Assembly: GCA_018665815.1 (NCBI GenBank)
Contig: JABJBP010000138.1
Location: forward strand, 1 to 38,735
Direction of reading: 5' to 3'
DNA: 38,735 bases
From: Rhodospirillaceae bacterium
Lineage (GTDB): Bacteria; Pseudomonadota; Alphaproteobacteria; Rhodospirillales; Casp-alpha2
This document shows, piece by piece, positions 13,463-23,653 of the stretch. The position numbers were made by a program, and so were the translations under genes. Position 1 is the stretch's first letter. Every line of letters starts with the position of its first letter. The notes below the pieces were generated by a model. That model searched no databases and was not told the origin of the DNA. It saw nothing but the letters and a program-made list of their open reading frames with translations.

Positions 13463-15535
13463 ATGGCCAGAACCACTCCCCTCAACCGCTATCGCAATAT
13501 CGGCATCATGGCACACATTGATGCGGGTAAAACCACGACGACTGAGCGGATTCTGTATTACACCGGTAAATCCTATAAAATCGGCGAAGTCCATGACGGC
13601 AATGCCACAATGGACTGGATGGAACAGGAACAAGAGCGTGGCATCACGATAACGTCAGCTGCGACGACGACGTTCTGGAACGATCACCGGATCAATATCA
13701 TTGATACGCCGGGCCACGTGGACTTTACGATCGAGGTCGAGCGCTCACTGCGCGTATTGGATGGCGCCGTCGCCGTCTTCGATAGTGTCGCCGGCGTTGA
13801 GCCGCAGTCCGAAACCGTTTGGCGCCAGGCCGATAAGTACGAAGTGCCGCGGATTTGTTTCGTCAATAAGATGGATCGAATCGGTGCCGATTTTTATCGC
13901 TGTGTCGATATGATCGAAGATCGCCTTGGTGCAAATTATATCGTTCTGCAGTTGCCTGTCGGTTCCGAATCCGAATTGAAGGGCGTGGTCGACCTGATCC
14001 AGATGAAGGCGATCATTTGGAATGATGAAAGCCTCGGCGCGGAATTCCATGTTGAAGACATTCCCGCTGACATGGCGGAGCAGGCTGCTGAATACCATGA
14101 AGCCCTCATCGAAAAAGCCATTGAGGTCGATGATGACGTCATGGAAGCCTACCTTGAGGGCAACGAGCCCGATATCGATACGCTGAAGCGGTGTATCCGC
14201 AAGGGTACCTGCGATGGCACGTTTGTTCCTGTCTTGTGTGGCAGTGCCTTTAAGAACAAAGGCGTGCAGCCTTTGCTTGATGCCGTTGTCGATTACATGC
14301 CGAGCCCGACCGACGTTGAGGCAATTAAGGGCATCAAAGTCGACAGTGAAGAGGAAATCGAGCGCAGCAATTCCGACGACGGGTCGTTCTCCGCATTGGC
14401 CTTCAAGATCATGAACGATCCGTTTGTCGGTTCGTTGACGTTTGTCCGCATTTATTCGGGCGTTATCGAGAGCGGTAAGAGCATCATGAATACCGTCAAA
14501 GGTAAGCGCGAGCGGGTCGGGCGGATGCTTTTGATGCACGCGAATTCCCGTGAAGACGTAAAAGAAGCGCGTGCCGGCGATATTGTTGCTCTCGTGGGGC
14601 TTAAGGAAACAACGACAGGCGATACATTGTCTGATCCGGACGATCAGGTGATTTTGGAACGTATGGAATTCCCCGACCCAGTGATTGAAATCGCTGTTGA
14701 GCCGAAAACCAAAAGCGACCAAGAAAAAATGTCGACCGCGTTGGCCCGATTGGCCGCCGAAGACCCGTCCTTTCGGGTTGCGAGCGACCCGGATAGTGGC
14801 CAGACCATCATCAAGGGCATGGGTGAGCTACACCTTGAGATCATTGTTGATCGCATGCTTCGTGAATTTAAAGTCGATGCAAATATTGGTCAGCCTCAGG
14901 TCGCGTATCGTGAGACGATTTCTCGCGCCGCTGATATCGATTACACCCACAAGAAGCAAACGGGTGGTTCCGGCCAATACGCGCGGGTTAAGATTAAGTT
15001 CGAACCGGTTTCTGAAGGATTCGAATTCGAAAGCAAGGTTACAGGCGGTAATGTGCCTCGCGAATTCATACCTGGCGTTCAGAAAGGCCTAGCATCCGCG
15101 ATGACGGCCGGAATTCTGATGGGGTTTCCTGTCACTGGCGTCAAGGCGACACTATATGACGGCGATTCGCACGATGTTGATTCAAGTGTAATGGCTTTTG
15201 AAATCGCTGCGCGCGCGGCCTTCCGTGAAGGCTGCGAGCAAGCCAAGCCCCAACTGCTTGAGCCAAAAATGCGGGTTGAGGTGGTCACACCTGAAGAATA
15301 CATGGGCGATATCATTGGTGATTTGAACAGTCGGCGTGGCCAAGTTGGTGGGATGGATCAGCGTGGCAATGCGCGGGTCATCAATGCGCAAGTGCCGTTG
15401 GCCAATATGTTTGGTTACGTTAACACTCTGCGCTCCCTTTCACAGGGCCGGGCACAGTTTACGATGCACTTTGATCACTATGAGGTGGTGCCAAACCAGG
15501 TTTCGGAAGAAATCCAGGCGCGGCTTGCCGGTTAA
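13463..15535 (+). CDS. fusA: Elongation factor G
   Basis: EF-G is the GTPase that drives translocation and, with RRF, ribosome recycling. The protein has 690 residues from the ATG at 13463, with the N-terminus [24 protein letters not shown]. An open frame further upstream overlaps rpsG and is not homologous. G1 is AHIDAGKTT (17-25), G3 is DTPGHVDF and G4 is NKMD. Domain IV is present, including [11 protein letters not shown], and the protein ends with a normal domain V. It is the third gene of the str operon, 25 nt after rpsG and 42 nt before tuf. I see no fusidic-acid-type change by eye. Confidence 0.97.
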   Translation: MARTTPLNRYRNIGIMAHIDAGKTTTTERILYYTGKSYKIGEVHDGNATMDWMEQEQERGITITSAATTTFWNDHRINIIDTPGHVDFTIEVERSLRVLDGAVAVFDSVAGVEPQSETVWRQADKYEVPRICFVNKMDRIGADFYRCVDMIEDRLGANYIVLQLPVGSESELKGVVDLIQMKAIIWNDESLGAEFHVEDIPADMAEQAAEYHEALIEKAIEVDDDVMEAYLEGNEPDIDTLKRCIRKGTCDGTFVPVLCGSAFKNKGVQPLLDAVVDYMPSPTDVEAIKGIKVDSEEEIERSNSDDGSFSALAFKIMNDPFVGSLTFVRIYSGVIESGKSIMNTVKGKRERVGRMLLMHANSREDVKEARAGDIVALVGLKETTTGDTLSDPDDQVILERMEFPDPVIEIAVEPKTKSDQEKMSTALARLAAEDPSFRVASDPDSGQTIIKGMGELHLEIIVDRMLREFKVDANIGQPQVAYRETISRAADIDYTHKKQTGGSGQYARVKIKFEPVSEGFEFESKVTGGNVPREFIPGVQKGLASAMTAGILMGFPVTGVKATLYDGDSHDVDSSVMAFEIAARAAFREGCEQAKPQLLEPKMRVEVVTPEEYMGDIIGDLNSRRGQVGGMDQRGNARVINAQVPLANMFGYVNTLRSLSQGRAQFTMHFDHYEVVPNQVSEEIQARLAG

Positions 15536-15577
15536 TCAACAAATTTAACGAAGTTAGATAAGTACGGAGCACGACCG

Positions 15578-16768
15578 ATGGCGAAAGAGAAGTTTGAGCG
15601 TACGAAGCCGCATTGCAACATTGGTACGATTGGTCACGTTGACCATGGCAAGACGACGTTGACGGCGGCGATTACGAAGGTTTTAGCTGAGAGCGGTGGT
15701 GCTGAGTTTCAGGCGTATGATGCGATTGACAAGGCGCCAGAAGAGAAGGCCCGCGGGATTACGATTTCGACGGCTCACGTTGAGTATGAGACGGAGAACC
15801 GTCATTACGCGCACGTCGACTGCCCTGGTCACGCTGATTATGTGAAGAACATGATCACGGGTGCGGCGCAGATGGATGGCGCGATTTTGGTTGTGAGTGC
15901 GGCGGATGGCCCGATGCCACAGACCCGCGAGCATATATTGCTGGCGCGTCAGGTTGGTGTTCCGGCGTTGGTTGTTTACATGAACAAGGTTGATCAGGTT
16001 GACGATGAAGAGTTGTTGGAGCTTGTGGAGATGGAAGTCCGCGAGCTTTTGAGCAGCTATGATTTCCCTGGCGACGACATTCCGATTGTTAAGGGCACGG
16101 CGCTGGGCGCGTTGGAAGACGGTGATGCGTCGACGGGTAGCGATACGATCAAGGAGTTGATGGCAGCGGTTGATGAGTACATTCCGCAGCCGGAGCGTCC
16201 GAAGGATCAGCCTTTCTTGATGCCGATTGAGGATGTGTTTTCGATTTCGGGCCGTGGCACGGTTGTTACGGGCCGAATTGAGCGTGGTGTTGTGAATGTC
16301 GGCGAGGAGATTGAGATCGTCGGTATCAAGGACACGACGAAGACGACATGCACGGGCGTTGAGATGTTCCGCAAGCTTTTGGATCAAGGTGAGGCCGGTG
16401 ACAACGTTGGTGTTCTTCTTCGCGGTACGAAGCGCGAAGAGGTTGAGCGTGGTCAGGTTCTGGCGAAGCCGGGTTCGATTACGCCGCACACGAAGTTCAA
16501 GTGCGAAGCCTACATTCTGACGAAGGATGAAGGCGGTCGTCACACGCCGTTTTTCTCGAATTATCGTCCGCAGTTTTACTTCCGGACGACGGATGTGACG
16601 GGGACGGTTGAGTTGCCGGAAGGCACGGAAATGGTGATGCCGGGTGACAACATTGCGATGGTGGTGAACTTGATTGCGCCGATCGCCATGGATGACGGCC
16701 TGCGCTTTGCGATCCGCGAAGGCGGCCGTACCGTCGGTGCCGGCGTCGTCGCCGAGATTATGGAATAA
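15578..16768 (+). CDS. tuf: Elongation factor Tu, second copy
   Basis: This is full-length EF-Tu, 396 residues. G1 is GHVDHGKTT (19-27), G3 is DCPGHADY (81-88) and G4 is NKVD (136-139); domains II and III follow. Codon choice is unlike the neighbours: AAG, ACG, GTT and TTG dominate for most of the gene, while the last 28 codons switch to GGC, GTC and GCC. The last 108 nt match the first tuf copy exactly. It closes the str operon and is followed by a strong terminator. Confidence 0.98.
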   Translation: MAKEKFERTKPHCNIGTIGHVDHGKTTLTAAITKVLAESGGAEFQAYDAIDKAPEEKARGITISTAHVEYETENRHYAHVDCPGHADYVKNMITGAAQMDGAILVVSAADGPMPQTREHILLARQVGVPALVVYMNKVDQVDDEELLELVEMEVRELLSSYDFPGDDIPIVKGTALGALEDGDASTGSDTIKELMAAVDEYIPQPERPKDQPFLMPIEDVFSISGRGTVVTGRIERGVVNVGEEIEIVGIKDTTKTTCTGVEMFRKLLDQGEAGDNVGVLLRGTKREEVERGQVLAKPGSITPHTKFKCEAYILTKDEGGRHTPFFSNYRPQFYFRTTDVTGTVELPEGTEMVMPGDNIAMVVNLIAPIAMDDGLRFAIREGGRTVGAGVVAEIME

Positions 16769-16779
16769 GGTATTTGGCG
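16661..16779 (+). repeat. Direct repeat of tuf 3' end, copy B
   Basis: Identical to bases 1-119 and in the same orientation, 16,660 bp apart. The identity runs 11 nt past the stop into the first bases of the terminator stem. Direct repeats of this kind allow gene conversion and, less often, deletion or tandem duplication of the DNA between them. Confidence 0.97.
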
Positions 16780-16806
16780 GCCCCATTTTGGGGCCGCCAA
16801 TTTTTA
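16774..16806 (+). terminator. Rho-independent terminator after tuf
   Basis: TTGGCGGCCCC (16774-16784) and GGGGCCGCCAA (16790-16800) form a perfect 11-bp stem with the 5-nt loop ATTTT, followed by TTTTTAT. This is a textbook intrinsic terminator. It separates the str operon from rpsJ, which begins at 16820, so the S10 operon must depend on readthrough or on a promoter hidden in or upstream of tuf. Confidence 0.93.
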
Positions 16807-16819
16807 TAGGGCAAGGGTC

Positions 16820-17128
16820 ATGGACCAACAGAATATTCGCATCCGATTAAAAGCGTTCGATCATCGTGTTCTTGATCAGTCCGCAAGCGAGATTGTAAGC
16901 ACGGCCCAACGCACTGGTGCGACCGTTCGTGGTCCCATTCCGTTGCCGACCAGAATTGAGAAGTACACTGTTTTGCGCTCACCTCACATTGATAAGAAGT
17001 CGCGCGAGCAGTTTGAAATTCGCACCCATAAGCGGGTGTTGGACATTGTTGACCCGACCCCGCAAACCGTAGACGCGCTGATGAAGCTCGACTTGGCTGC
17101 TGGTGTCGATGTCGAGATCAAACTCTAA
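16820..17128 (+). CDS. rpsJ: 30S ribosomal protein S10
   Basis: S10 is a 30S head protein that also acts, as NusE, in antitermination with NusB and NusG. The 102-residue length is standard, with [17 protein letters not shown] at the start and the signature [20 protein letters not shown] in the middle. It opens the S10 operon only 51 nt after tuf, most of which is terminator. There is therefore no room for the long L4-responsive leader known from E. coli. AGGGCAAGGG lies just ahead of the ATG. rplC follows after 10 nt. Confidence 0.97.
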   Translation: MDQQNIRIRLKAFDHRVLDQSASEIVSTAQRTGATVRGPIPLPTRIEKYTVLRSPHIDKKSREQFEIRTHKRVLDIVDPTPQTVDALMKLDLAAGVDVEIKL

Positions 17129-17138
17129 GGATAGTGTT

Positions 17139-17981
17139 ATGAGAACCGGTCTCATCGCTCAAAAGCTCGGCATGACCCGCCGATTCGACGAAAACGGCAC
17201 TCATGTGCCAGTCACCGTCTTGAAGTTGGACAACGTACAGATCGTTGCTCAACGGACGACGGATACGGATGGATACACGGCACTGCAACTGGGTTGGGGT
17301 GCCGCCAAGGTTAAAAACGTATCGAAACCCATGCGCGGGCATTTCGCCAAAGCGAAGGTGGAACCGAAGCGTAAGCTGACGGAATTTCGCGTTGCAGATA
17401 ATGCACTGGTTGATGTCGGCACCGAACTTTCTGCAACTCATTTCGTGCCCGGTCAATTCGTCGATGTTTGTGGCACGTCGATTGGTAAGGGTTTTGCCGG
17501 TGGCATGAAACGTCATGGTTTCAAAGGCTTGCGCGCCTCTCACGGTGTTTCTATCAATCACCGTTCTTTGGGTTCAACCGGCCAGTGCCAAGACCCGGGT
17601 AAGGTGTTCAAAGGGAAAAAGATGGCCGGGCATATGGGCGCGGTTCGTGTAACCACTCAGAACCTTACAATCGTCGATACCGATCCCGAACGCGGCCTTA
17701 TTTTGGTTAGTGGCGGCGTGCCAGGCTCAAAAGGTGGCTTTGTTCGGATTACCGACGCCATTAAGAAAGTTCGCCCTGATGATGTGCCTTATCCGGCAGG
17801 TTTGAAATCCGACGGGGCACCAGAAGCCGAGGAAGTTGAAGCGCTAGAAGTTGAGGCTGAAGACGTGGTTGAAGCCGATACGGCGACGGTAGAGGTTGAA
17901 GCCGCACCGGAAGAGGCGGGTAAAGAAGAATCCGCCGGCGAGGCTGCGCCTGAAGCCGACGAAGAAGAGAAGAAGGAATAG
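17139..17981 (+). CDS. rplC: 50S ribosomal protein L3 with acidic C-terminal tail
   Basis: L3 is an early assembly protein whose long loop reaches the peptidyl transferase centre. The core (1-226) is typical, with [17 protein letters not shown] and [21 protein letters not shown]149 corresponds to the glutamine methylated by PrmB. The product has 280 residues, longer than the roughly 210 of E. coli. The extra 54 residues (227-280) contain 23 Asp/Glu against 3 Lys, plus many Ala and Val, and look disordered. The start ATG is preceded by AAGGATAG. rplD starts directly after the stop. Confidence 0.96.
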   Translation: MRTGLIAQKLGMTRRFDENGTHVPVTVLKLDNVQIVAQRTTDTDGYTALQLGWGAAKVKNVSKPMRGHFAKAKVEPKRKLTEFRVADNALVDVGTELSATHFVPGQFVDVCGTSIGKGFAGGMKRHGFKGLRASHGVSINHRSLGSTGQCQDPGKVFKGKKMAGHMGAVRVTTQNLTIVDTDPERGLILVSGGVPGSKGGFVRITDAIKKVRPDDVPYPAGLKSDGAPEAEEVEALEVEAEDVVEADTATVEVEAAPEEAGKEESAGEAAPEADEEEKKE

Positions 17982-18608
17982 ATGGCCATGAAGTGCGACG
18001 TCATTGATTTGGCCAATAAGAAGCAGGGCACAATTGACCTGGACGAAGAGGTCTTTGGCCTTGACGTCCGGCGTGACCTTTTGGCCCGTGCCGTGAAATG
18101 GCAATTAGCAAAGAGCCAAACCGGCAATCACAAAACCAAGCAGCGCGGCGAAGTCAGCGCGACCAAGGCAAAACCTTTCCGTCAGAAGGGTACCGGTCGG
18201 GCGCGTCAAGGCACCTCGCGTGCCCCGCAAATGCGCGGCGGTGGCATTGTTTTCGGCCCGCAGGTCCGCTCACACGCCGTAAAAATGCCCAAGCAGGTTC
18301 GCAAATTGGCCTTGAAGACTGCACTGTCTTCAAAACAAGCCGAAGGAAAGTTGATCGTACTCGACGCTGCGACAGCGAAGACGCCGAAGACCAAAGATTT
18401 GTCCGCAAAATTGGACACCTTGGGTTGGGGTAAAGCGCTAATTATTGACGGCACCCAAGTTGATGAAAACTTGGCGAAGGCATCACGCAATATCATCGGT
18501 TTGGATGTATTGCCGAGCGTCGGCGCAAATGTTTATGACATTTTGCAGCGCGACCTCCTGGTCTTGACTAAGGATGCCGTAGCACAGCTGACGGAGCGTT
18601 TAAAATGA
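17982..18608 (+). CDS. rplD: 50S ribosomal protein L4
   Basis: L4 binds 23S rRNA and lines the peptide exit tunnel with an extended loop. In gammaproteobacteria it also represses the S10 operon. The 208-residue protein has the tunnel-loop stretch [22 protein letters not shown] and the Rossmann-like core ending [17 protein letters not shown]. It begins at ATG directly after the rplC stop; a second ATG two codons later is equally possible. Its TGA overlaps the rplW ATG by 4 nt. The leader that L4 controls in E. coli is missing here. Confidence 0.96.
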   Translation: MAMKCDVIDLANKKQGTIDLDEEVFGLDVRRDLLARAVKWQLAKSQTGNHKTKQRGEVSATKAKPFRQKGTGRARQGTSRAPQMRGGGIVFGPQVRSHAVKMPKQVRKLALKTALSSKQAEGKLIVLDAATAKTPKTKDLSAKLDTLGWGKALIIDGTQVDENLAKASRNIIGLDVLPSVGANVYDILQRDLLVLTKDAVAQLTERLK

Positions 18609-18931
18609 GTAAATACAACGCACTACGTGATAAAAAGCCGTCTAAGCAACGCATGTATGAGCTTGTGCGTGCACCGATCATCACTGAGAAAGCGACCCTT
18701 TTAAGCGAGTTTAATCAGGTAAGTTTCTGGGTTCCTACGGATTCCAATAAATTTGAAATCAAGGCCGCGATTGAAGGCTTGTTCGACGTCAAAGTGACGA
18801 ACGTCAACACGCTTCTTCAAAAAGGTAAAACCAAACGGTTCAGAGGTCAGCTCGGGAAGCGTTCTGACCGGAAGAAAGCTGTGATCACGTTGGCCGAAGG
18901 CCAATCTATCGACGTGACCACCGGGATTTAG
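18605..18931 (+). CDS. rplW: 50S ribosomal protein L23
   Basis: L23 lies at the tunnel exit and is the docking site for trigger factor and SRP. The core motif [18 protein letters not shown] begins at residue 18, and the protein continues [30 protein letters not shown]. With 108 residues it carries about 15 extra basic residues at its N-terminus relative to short L23 forms. An internal ATG at residue 17 could give the shorter form. The 4-nt ATGA overlap with rplD favours the long form. Confidence 0.95.
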   Translation: MSKYNALRDKKPSKQRMYELVRAPIITEKATLLSEFNQVSFWVPTDSNKFEIKAAIEGLFDVKVTNVNTLLQKGKTKRFRGQLGKRSDRKKAVITLAEGQSIDVTTGI

Positions 18932-18946
18932 GGAAAGGTCCGAACA

Positions 18947-19777
18947 ATGGCACTCAAATCCTATAAACCGACGACACCGGGCCAGCGCGGTCTCGTTTTG
19001 GTCGACCGGTCGGGTATCTGGAAAGGAAAACCAGAGAAATCCCTGACCGAAGGTCTTCGTGGAAAAGGTGGTCGTAACAATAAAGGCCGTATTACAGCCC
19101 GGCGACGTGGCGGCGGGCACAAGCGACGCTATCGCGTCATCGATTTCAAGCGCCAGAAATATGATATGGCTGCTACGGTCGAACGGCTTGAGTACGATCC
19201 GAACCGCACAGCATTTATCGCACTGATCAAATATGAAGACGGTGAGTTGGCCTATATTTTGGCGCCCCAACGGTTGCGCGAATGTGATCAGGTCATTGCT
19301 GGCGAAGCGGCTGATATCAAGCCCGGCAATGCGATGCCGATGCAGAATATCCCGGTCGGTACCATCGTCCATAACGTTGAAATGAAGCCGGGTAAGGGCG
19401 GACAAATTGCACGATCGGCCGGTACATATGCGCAAATCATCGGCAAAGACCAAGGTTATGCCCAGCTTCGCCTGATCTCTGGCGAATTGCGGATGATCCG
19501 GGCTGAGTGCATGGCGACTATCGGGGCGGTAAGCAATCCCGATCAACAGAATATCAAGCTGGGCAAAGCGGGACGTAACCGTTGGCTCGGCAAGCGGCCG
19601 GAAGTTCGTGGTGTCGCGATGAACCCCATTGACCATCCGCATGGTGGTGGTGAAGGCCGTACATCGGGCGGACGTCATCCGGTAACCCCTTGGGGTAAAC
19701 CCACCAAGGGTAAGCGGACGCGTTCCAACAAGAAGACGGACCGGCTGATTATGCGCCGCCGTCACGCCAAGAAATAA
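18947..19777 (+). CDS. rplB: 50S ribosomal protein L2
   Basis: L2 is one of the most conserved large-subunit proteins and is needed for subunit joining and peptidyl transfer. The 276-residue length is standard. The N-terminal [13 protein letters not shown], central [18 protein letters not shown] and the C-terminal active-site-side loop [25 protein letters not shown] are all intact, including the conserved histidine in [17 protein letters not shown] lies before the ATG. rpsS follows after 12 nt. Confidence 0.97.
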   Translation: MALKSYKPTTPGQRGLVLVDRSGIWKGKPEKSLTEGLRGKGGRNNKGRITARRRGGGHKRRYRVIDFKRQKYDMAATVERLEYDPNRTAFIALIKYEDGELAYILAPQRLRECDQVIAGEAADIKPGNAMPMQNIPVGTIVHNVEMKPGKGGQIARSAGTYAQIIGKDQGYAQLRLISGELRMIRAECMATIGAVSNPDQQNIKLGKAGRNRWLGKRPEVRGVAMNPIDHPHGGGEGRTSGGRHPVTPWGKPTKGKRTRSNKKTDRLIMRRRHAKK

Positions 19778-19789
19778 AGGAGACCGGTA

Positions 19790-20068
19790 GTGCCTCGCTC
19801 CGTATGGAAAGGTCCGTTCGTCGATGGGTATCTGCTCAAAAAAGCGGAAGACTCACGCGCATCAGGACGTAGCACGGTGATTAAGACATGGTCTCGCCGT
19901 TCAACAATTTTGCCTCAGTTCGTCGGTTTGACCTTTGGCGTTTATAACGGACACAAATTTATTCCTGTCTTGGTTAACGAAGACATGATCGGCCATAAAT
20001 TTGGTGAGTTTTCACCAACCCGAACCTATCTGGGACACGGCGCCGACAAGAAAGCGAAGAGGGCTTGA
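19790..20068 (+). CDS. rpsS: 30S ribosomal protein S19
   Basis: S19 is a 30S head protein near the A-site finger of 23S rRNA. The 92-residue product starts [19 protein letters not shown] and contains [14 protein letters not shown], the family signature, then [10 protein letters not shown]. It begins at GTG with AAAGGAGA 9 nt upstream, a strong site; there is no ATG nearby, so the GTG start is well supported. rplV starts 3 nt after its stop. Confidence 0.96.
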   Translation: MPRSVWKGPFVDGYLLKKAEDSRASGRSTVIKTWSRRSTILPQFVGLTFGVYNGHKFIPVLVNEDMIGHKFGEFSPTRTYLGHGADKKAKRA

Positions 20069-20071
20069 TCA

Positions 20072-20452
20072 ATGGGTAAAGCCGCAGCGGAACGTCAACT
20101 TTCAGATTCGGAAGCCATGGCTTACGCAAAGAATTTGCGGACAAGTCCGCAGAAGTTGAATTTGGTAGCGCAGTCCATTCGTGGAAAGAATTGCGAATCT
20201 GCTTTAGCGGAATTGACCTTTTCGCGCCGTCGTATTGCTGGCGACGTGAAAAAGGTTCTCGAAAGCGCGATCGCCAATGCCGAAAACAATCACCAACTTG
20301 ATGTTGACCGGCTTTATGTGTCGGAAGCGACTGTTGGCAAAAGTCTGGTCATGAAACGTTGGCGTGCCCGTGCCCGCGGCCGCGTCGGCAAGATCATGAA
20401 ACCATTTTCTAACCTGCGGCTCGTTGTACGCGAGCGTGAGGAGACTGAGTAA
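20072..20452 (+). CDS. rplV: 50S ribosomal protein L22
   Basis: L22 lines the exit tunnel with a long beta hairpin. The 126-residue protein has [23 protein letters not shown] near the N-terminus and the hairpin sequence [21 protein letters not shown] near the end. The macrolide-relevant hairpin shows no insertion or deletion by eye. Its stop TAA overlaps the rpsC ATG by one base, so the two are likely coupled. Confidence 0.96.
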   Translation: MGKAAAERQLSDSEAMAYAKNLRTSPQKLNLVAQSIRGKNCESALAELTFSRRRIAGDVKKVLESAIANAENNHQLDVDRLYVSEATVGKSLVMKRWRARARGRVGKIMKPFSNLRLVVREREETE

Positions 20453-21129
20453 TGGGTCAAAAAGTAAACCCGATTGGTATTCGCCTTGGCATTAACCGCA
20501 CATGGGATTCGCGTTGGTATGCCGATGGCGGGTACGGTGACCTTCTTCATGAAGATCTCCGGATTCGCGGATATTTGCGGGATCGGTTGTCACAGGCCGG
20601 CATTTCCAAGGTTCTCATTGAGCGCCCGGCGAAAAAAGCGCGTGTGACTATTCACACCGCGCGGCCTGGAGTGGTCATTGGTAAGAAGGGTGCGGATATT
20701 GAGAAGCTCCGCGGCGAGCTTTCGAAAATGACCAATTCCGAAGTTCACCTAAATATCGTCGAAATTCGTAAACCCGAAGTGGATGCCCAGTTGGTTGCCG
20801 AAAATATCGCGCAGCAACTGGAGCGGCGCGTATCGATCAGACGCGCGATGAAGCGCGCTGTCCAATCGGCAATGCGCATGGGTGCCGGTGGAATTCGGAT
20901 CAATTGTGCCGGGCGATTAGGCGGGGCGGAAATTGCGCGGACCCAATGGTACCGCGAAGGACGCGTCCCTCTTCATACGCTGCGAGCCAATATTGATTAC
21001 GGCGAATCGCCGGCCGTCACGACTTATGGCGTGTGTGGCGTCAAAGTGTGGATTTACAAGGGGGATATCTGGTCCCACGACCCGATGGCTCTCGATAAAC
21101 TTGCCCAGGAGCAGCAGCCGCAACGCTGA
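20452..21129 (+). CDS. rpsC: 30S ribosomal protein S3
   Basis: S3 forms part of the mRNA entry tunnel and its helicase activity. The 225 residues start [21 protein letters not shown]. The KH domain has the motif [14 protein letters not shown] (GxxG loop). The C-terminal domain includes [33 protein letters not shown]. The ATG overlaps the rplV stop by one base. rplP starts 28 nt after its end. Confidence 0.97.
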   Translation: MGQKVNPIGIRLGINRTWDSRWYADGGYGDLLHEDLRIRGYLRDRLSQAGISKVLIERPAKKARVTIHTARPGVVIGKKGADIEKLRGELSKMTNSEVHLNIVEIRKPEVDAQLVAENIAQQLERRVSIRRAMKRAVQSAMRMGAGGIRINCAGRLGGAEIARTQWYREGRVPLHTLRANIDYGESPAVTTYGVCGVKVWIYKGDIWSHDPMALDKLAQEQQPQR

Positions 21130-21157
21130 TTGGTGCGCCGGATAAGGAAACAGAATA

Positions 21158-21577
21158 ATGCTGCAACCAAAGCGAACAAAATTCCGTAAGGCCCATAAGG
21201 GCCGCATCCATGGCAAAGCCAAGGGTGGCTCAGCCCTGAACTTTGGCGCTTATGGGCTCAAGGCCTTATCGCCACAACGTGTCACGGCTCGTCAAATCGA
21301 GGCTGCGCGTCGTGCAATGACCCGTCACATGAAGCGTGCCGGCCGAGTGTGGATCAGAATTTTCCCCGATGTGCCTGTGTCGCAAAAACCTGCCGAAGTA
21401 CGCCAGGGTAAAGGTAAGGGAACACCTGAGTTTTGGGTCTGCCGCGTCAAGCCGGGCCGGATTATGTTTGAGATGGATGGGGTGCCTGTTGAAGTTGCCC
21501 GCCGGGCAATGGAATTGGCCGCAGCGAAATTGCCGCTGCAAACCAAATTCGTGACCCGTCTCGGAGAAGGAGGCTAA
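21158..21577 (+). CDS. rplP: 50S ribosomal protein L16
   Basis: L16 binds near the A site and helps position aminoacyl-tRNA. The 139-residue protein starts [17 protein letters not shown] and contains [34 protein letters not shown], both family signatures, and [22 protein letters not shown]. The conserved arginine hydroxylated by RoxA in E. coli lies in the AARRAM/VKPGR region, but a RoxA partner is not visible here. rpmC follows 4 nt after the stop, with GGAGG at the junction. Confidence 0.97.
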   Translation: MLQPKRTKFRKAHKGRIHGKAKGGSALNFGAYGLKALSPQRVTARQIEAARRAMTRHMKRAGRVWIRIFPDVPVSQKPAEVRQGKGKGTPEFWVCRVKPGRIMFEMDGVPVEVARRAMELAAAKLPLQTKFVTRLGEGG

Positions 21578-21581
21578 CGCC

Positions 21582-21785
21582 ATGAAAGCTGCGGACGTTA
21601 GAGCAAAAAGCGATGATGAGTTGAAGGAGCAATTGCTCGATCTTCGCAAAGAGTCCTTCAATCTGCGATTCCAGGGTGCCAGTGGTCAGCTGGAAAACAC
21701 CGCCCGTGTACGTGGTGTGCGACGCGACATCGCCCGAATAAAGACGATCTTGGAAGAAAGAAATCAGGCGGCGAGCGCCTCGTAA
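21582..21785 (+). CDS. rpmC: 50S ribosomal protein L29
   Basis: L29 is a small helical protein near the tunnel exit, next to L23. The 67-residue protein shows the two-helix pattern and the signature [43 protein letters not shown]. The GGAGGC before the ATG lies inside the end of rplP. rpsQ begins 17 nt downstream. Confidence 0.95.
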   Translation: MKAADVRAKSDDELKEQLLDLRKESFNLRFQGASGQLENTARVRGVRRDIARIKTILEERNQAASAS

Positions 21786-21802
21786 GTTAAGGAGTTGAAG
21801 AG

Positions 21803-22039
21803 ATGCCCAAGCGAATTCTGCAAGGCGTCGTGGTCAGTGACAAAGAAGAAAAAACGGTGACCGTCCGTGTTGAGCGACGCTTTATGCATTCGCTCTACAA
21901 GAAGGTGATCCGTCGCTCTAAGAAGTATGCTGCACACGATGAGACAAATGCCTGCAAAGTGGGCGACGTAATTAGTATCCGCGAGTGTCGGCCGATATCT
22001 AAGCGGAAACGGTGGGAAGTAGTCGCCGACGGCGCCTAA
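21803..22039 (+). CDS. rpsQ: 30S ribosomal protein S17
   Basis: S17 is an OB-fold 16S rRNA-binding protein needed early in 30S assembly. The 78 residues start [27 protein letters not shown], then [21 protein letters not shown] and [21 protein letters not shown], the S17 signature. AAGGAG is 10 nt upstream of the ATG. rplN follows after 33 nt. Confidence 0.96.
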   Translation: MPKRILQGVVVSDKEEKTVTVRVERRFMHSLYKKVIRRSKKYAAHDETNACKVGDVISIRECRPISKRKRWEVVADGA

Positions 22040-22072
22040 GCGGCGCTGGTTGGTTGAAAAAAGGACGAAACG

Positions 22073-22441
22073 ATGATTCAGGCCGAGAGCAATTTAGAGG
22101 TCGCTGACAATTCCGGTGCACGGCGCGTCCAGTGCATCAAGGTGTTAGGCGGCTCAAAGCGGAAATATGCTTCCGTCGGCGACGTTATTGTCGTGACGGT
22201 TAAAGAGGCGATCCCGCGTGGCCGCGTCAAAAAAGGCGAAGTGCTGCAGGCTGTGGTTGTCAGAACCGCAAAAGATATTCGCCGCAAAGACGGCTCTTCG
22301 ATCCGCTTCGACAGCAATGCCGCGGTGTTGATCAATAAGCAGGGCGAGCCCATCGGTACCCGTATTTTCGGACCTGTGACCCGCGAGCTGCGTGCGAAGC
22401 GTTACATGAAGATTATTTCTCTGGCTCCTGAGGTGTTGTGA
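22073..22441 (+). CDS. rplN: 50S ribosomal protein L14
   Basis: L14 sits at the subunit interface, forms an inter-subunit bridge and binds the silencing factor RsfS. The 122-residue length is exact for the family. The start [27 protein letters not shown] and the signature [36 protein letters not shown] are both plain. The stop TGA overlaps the ATG of rplX by one base. Confidence 0.97.
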   Translation: MIQAESNLEVADNSGARRVQCIKVLGGSKRKYASVGDVIVVTVKEAIPRGRVKKGEVLQAVVVRTAKDIRRKDGSSIRFDSNAAVLINKQGEPIGTRIFGPVTRELRAKRYMKIISLAPEVL

Positions 22442-22764
22442 TGGCTGCCAAACTACATATTAAAAAAGGCGACCGGGTTGTCGTCACGACGGGCCGCGAC
22501 AAGGGAAAGACCGGTGAAGTCCTGAAGGTGTTCCCGCAACGTGCGCGCGCAATTGTTCAAGGCGTCAATAAGGTCAAACGCCACACCCGCCCAAGCCAAA
22601 CCTCGGCTGGCGGAATCATGGAGAAGGAAGCGGCAATTCACGTTTCCAATCTCTCACATTTGGATCCCAAGGATGATGCACCGACACGTATCGGGTATCG
22701 CTTTCTTGAGGACGGTCGCAAGGTACGCTTTGCAAAGCGTTCCGGCGAAGTCATTGATAGCTGA
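22441..22764 (+). CDS. rplX: 50S ribosomal protein L24
   Basis: L24 starts 50S assembly and lies at the tunnel exit. The product has 107 residues from the ATG at 22441, which overlaps the rplN stop. A GTG directly before it could add one residue but ATG is more likely. The KOW motif [26 protein letters not shown] is at the N-terminus, followed by [13 protein letters not shown], a family signature. rplE follows after 11 nt. Confidence 0.96.
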   Translation: MAAKLHIKKGDRVVVTTGRDKGKTGEVLKVFPQRARAIVQGVNKVKRHTRPSQTSAGGIMEKEAAIHVSNLSHLDPKDDAPTRIGYRFLEDGRKVRFAKRSGEVIDS

Positions 22765-22775
22765 GGACCGAAAAA

Positions 22776-23315
22776 ATGGCACAGCTGCACGAAGATTATA
22801 AAAACCGGATCAAGCCGGCCATGATGGAAGAATTTGGTTACCAGTCCATCATGCAGGTGCCGAAGCTTGATAAGGTCGTCATCAATATGGGAGTCGGCGA
22901 AGCGTCGCAGGATCGCAAGAAGATTGAAGGCGCGGTCAACGATCTGACGCGTATATCTGGCCAAAAGCCGATTGTTACGCGGGCGAAGAATTCAATCGCG
23001 ACCTTCAAGCTTCGTGAAGGCATGATTGTCGGCTGCAAAGTGACGTTGCGCCGCGAACGAGCCTATGAATTCCTTGAGCGGCTAGTGAATATAGCTTTGC
23101 CACGGGTTCGAGATTTTCGCGGCGTTAACGCCAAGAGTTTTGACGGTAACGGTAATTACGCGATGGGCTTGAAAGAGCAAATCGTGTTCCCTGAGATTGA
23201 CTATGACCAAGTCGATCAGGTGCGCGGCATGGATATTATTATCTGCACGACTGCGGGCAGCGATGACGAAGCCCGCGCGCTGCTCAAGCATTTCAACATG
23301 CCGTTCAACAACTAG
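22776..23315 (+). CDS. rplE: 50S ribosomal protein L5
   Basis: L5 binds 5S rRNA and contacts the P-site tRNA elbow. The 179 residues are standard, with the signature [21 protein letters not shown], then [36 protein letters not shown] and [36 protein letters not shown] follows the sequence GAGGACCG. The gene sits second in the spc part of the array between rplX and rpsN. Confidence 0.97.
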   Translation: MAQLHEDYKNRIKPAMMEEFGYQSIMQVPKLDKVVINMGVGEASQDRKKIEGAVNDLTRISGQKPIVTRAKNSIATFKLREGMIVGCKVTLRRERAYEFLERLVNIALPRVRDFRGVNAKSFDGNGNYAMGLKEQIVFPEIDYDQVDQVRGMDIIICTTAGSDDEARALLKHFNMPFNN

Positions 23316-23335
23316 ACGGCTTACGGAGAGCAATT

Positions 23336-23641
23336 ATGGCAAAGAAAAGCGCCATCGAAAAAAACCTCAAACGCGAGCGCATGGCGAAAAAGTACGCCAG
23401 TAAACGCGCTCGGTTGAAAGCAATGGCTAAAGATGAGTCATTGCAACCCGAGGAACGTTTCAATGCCCGCCTGAAATTGGCGGAACTTCCGCGAAATTCG
23501 TCGGCGGTCCGAGTTCGCCTTCGGTGCGGCCTGTCGGGGCGCCCGCGTAGCGTTTACCGGAAATTTAAACTCAGCCGCATTGCGTTGCGCGATCTAGCGT
23601 CCACCGGGCAAATTCCCGGTATGGTCAAATCGAGTTGGTAG
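23336..23641 (+). CDS. rpsN: 30S ribosomal protein S14 (long, zinc-free type)
   Basis: S14 is a late-binding 30S head protein. The 101-residue length and the absence of paired CxxC motifs mark the C-minus form, which does not need zinc. Signatures: [41 protein letters not shown] and the end [11 protein letters not shown]. One cysteine (in LRCGLSGR) is normal in this form. GGAGAGC precedes the ATG. It follows rplE as in most bacteria. Confidence 0.97.
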   Translation: MAKKSAIEKNLKRERMAKKYASKRARLKAMAKDESLQPEERFNARLKLAELPRNSSAVRVRLRCGLSGRPRSVYRKFKLSRIALRDLASTGQIPGMVKSSW

Positions 23642-23653
23642 GGAGAAATCAGA

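Noticed and set aside
13745-14722. 325-codon open frame on the minus strand across fusA
   Set aside because: Shadow of a conserved coding sequence; the product resembles no family and has no start context.
15683-16828. 381-codon open frame on the minus strand across tuf
   Set aside because: It is a mirror of the highly biased tuf codons and has a low-complexity Arg/Asn/His-rich product with no recognisable domain.
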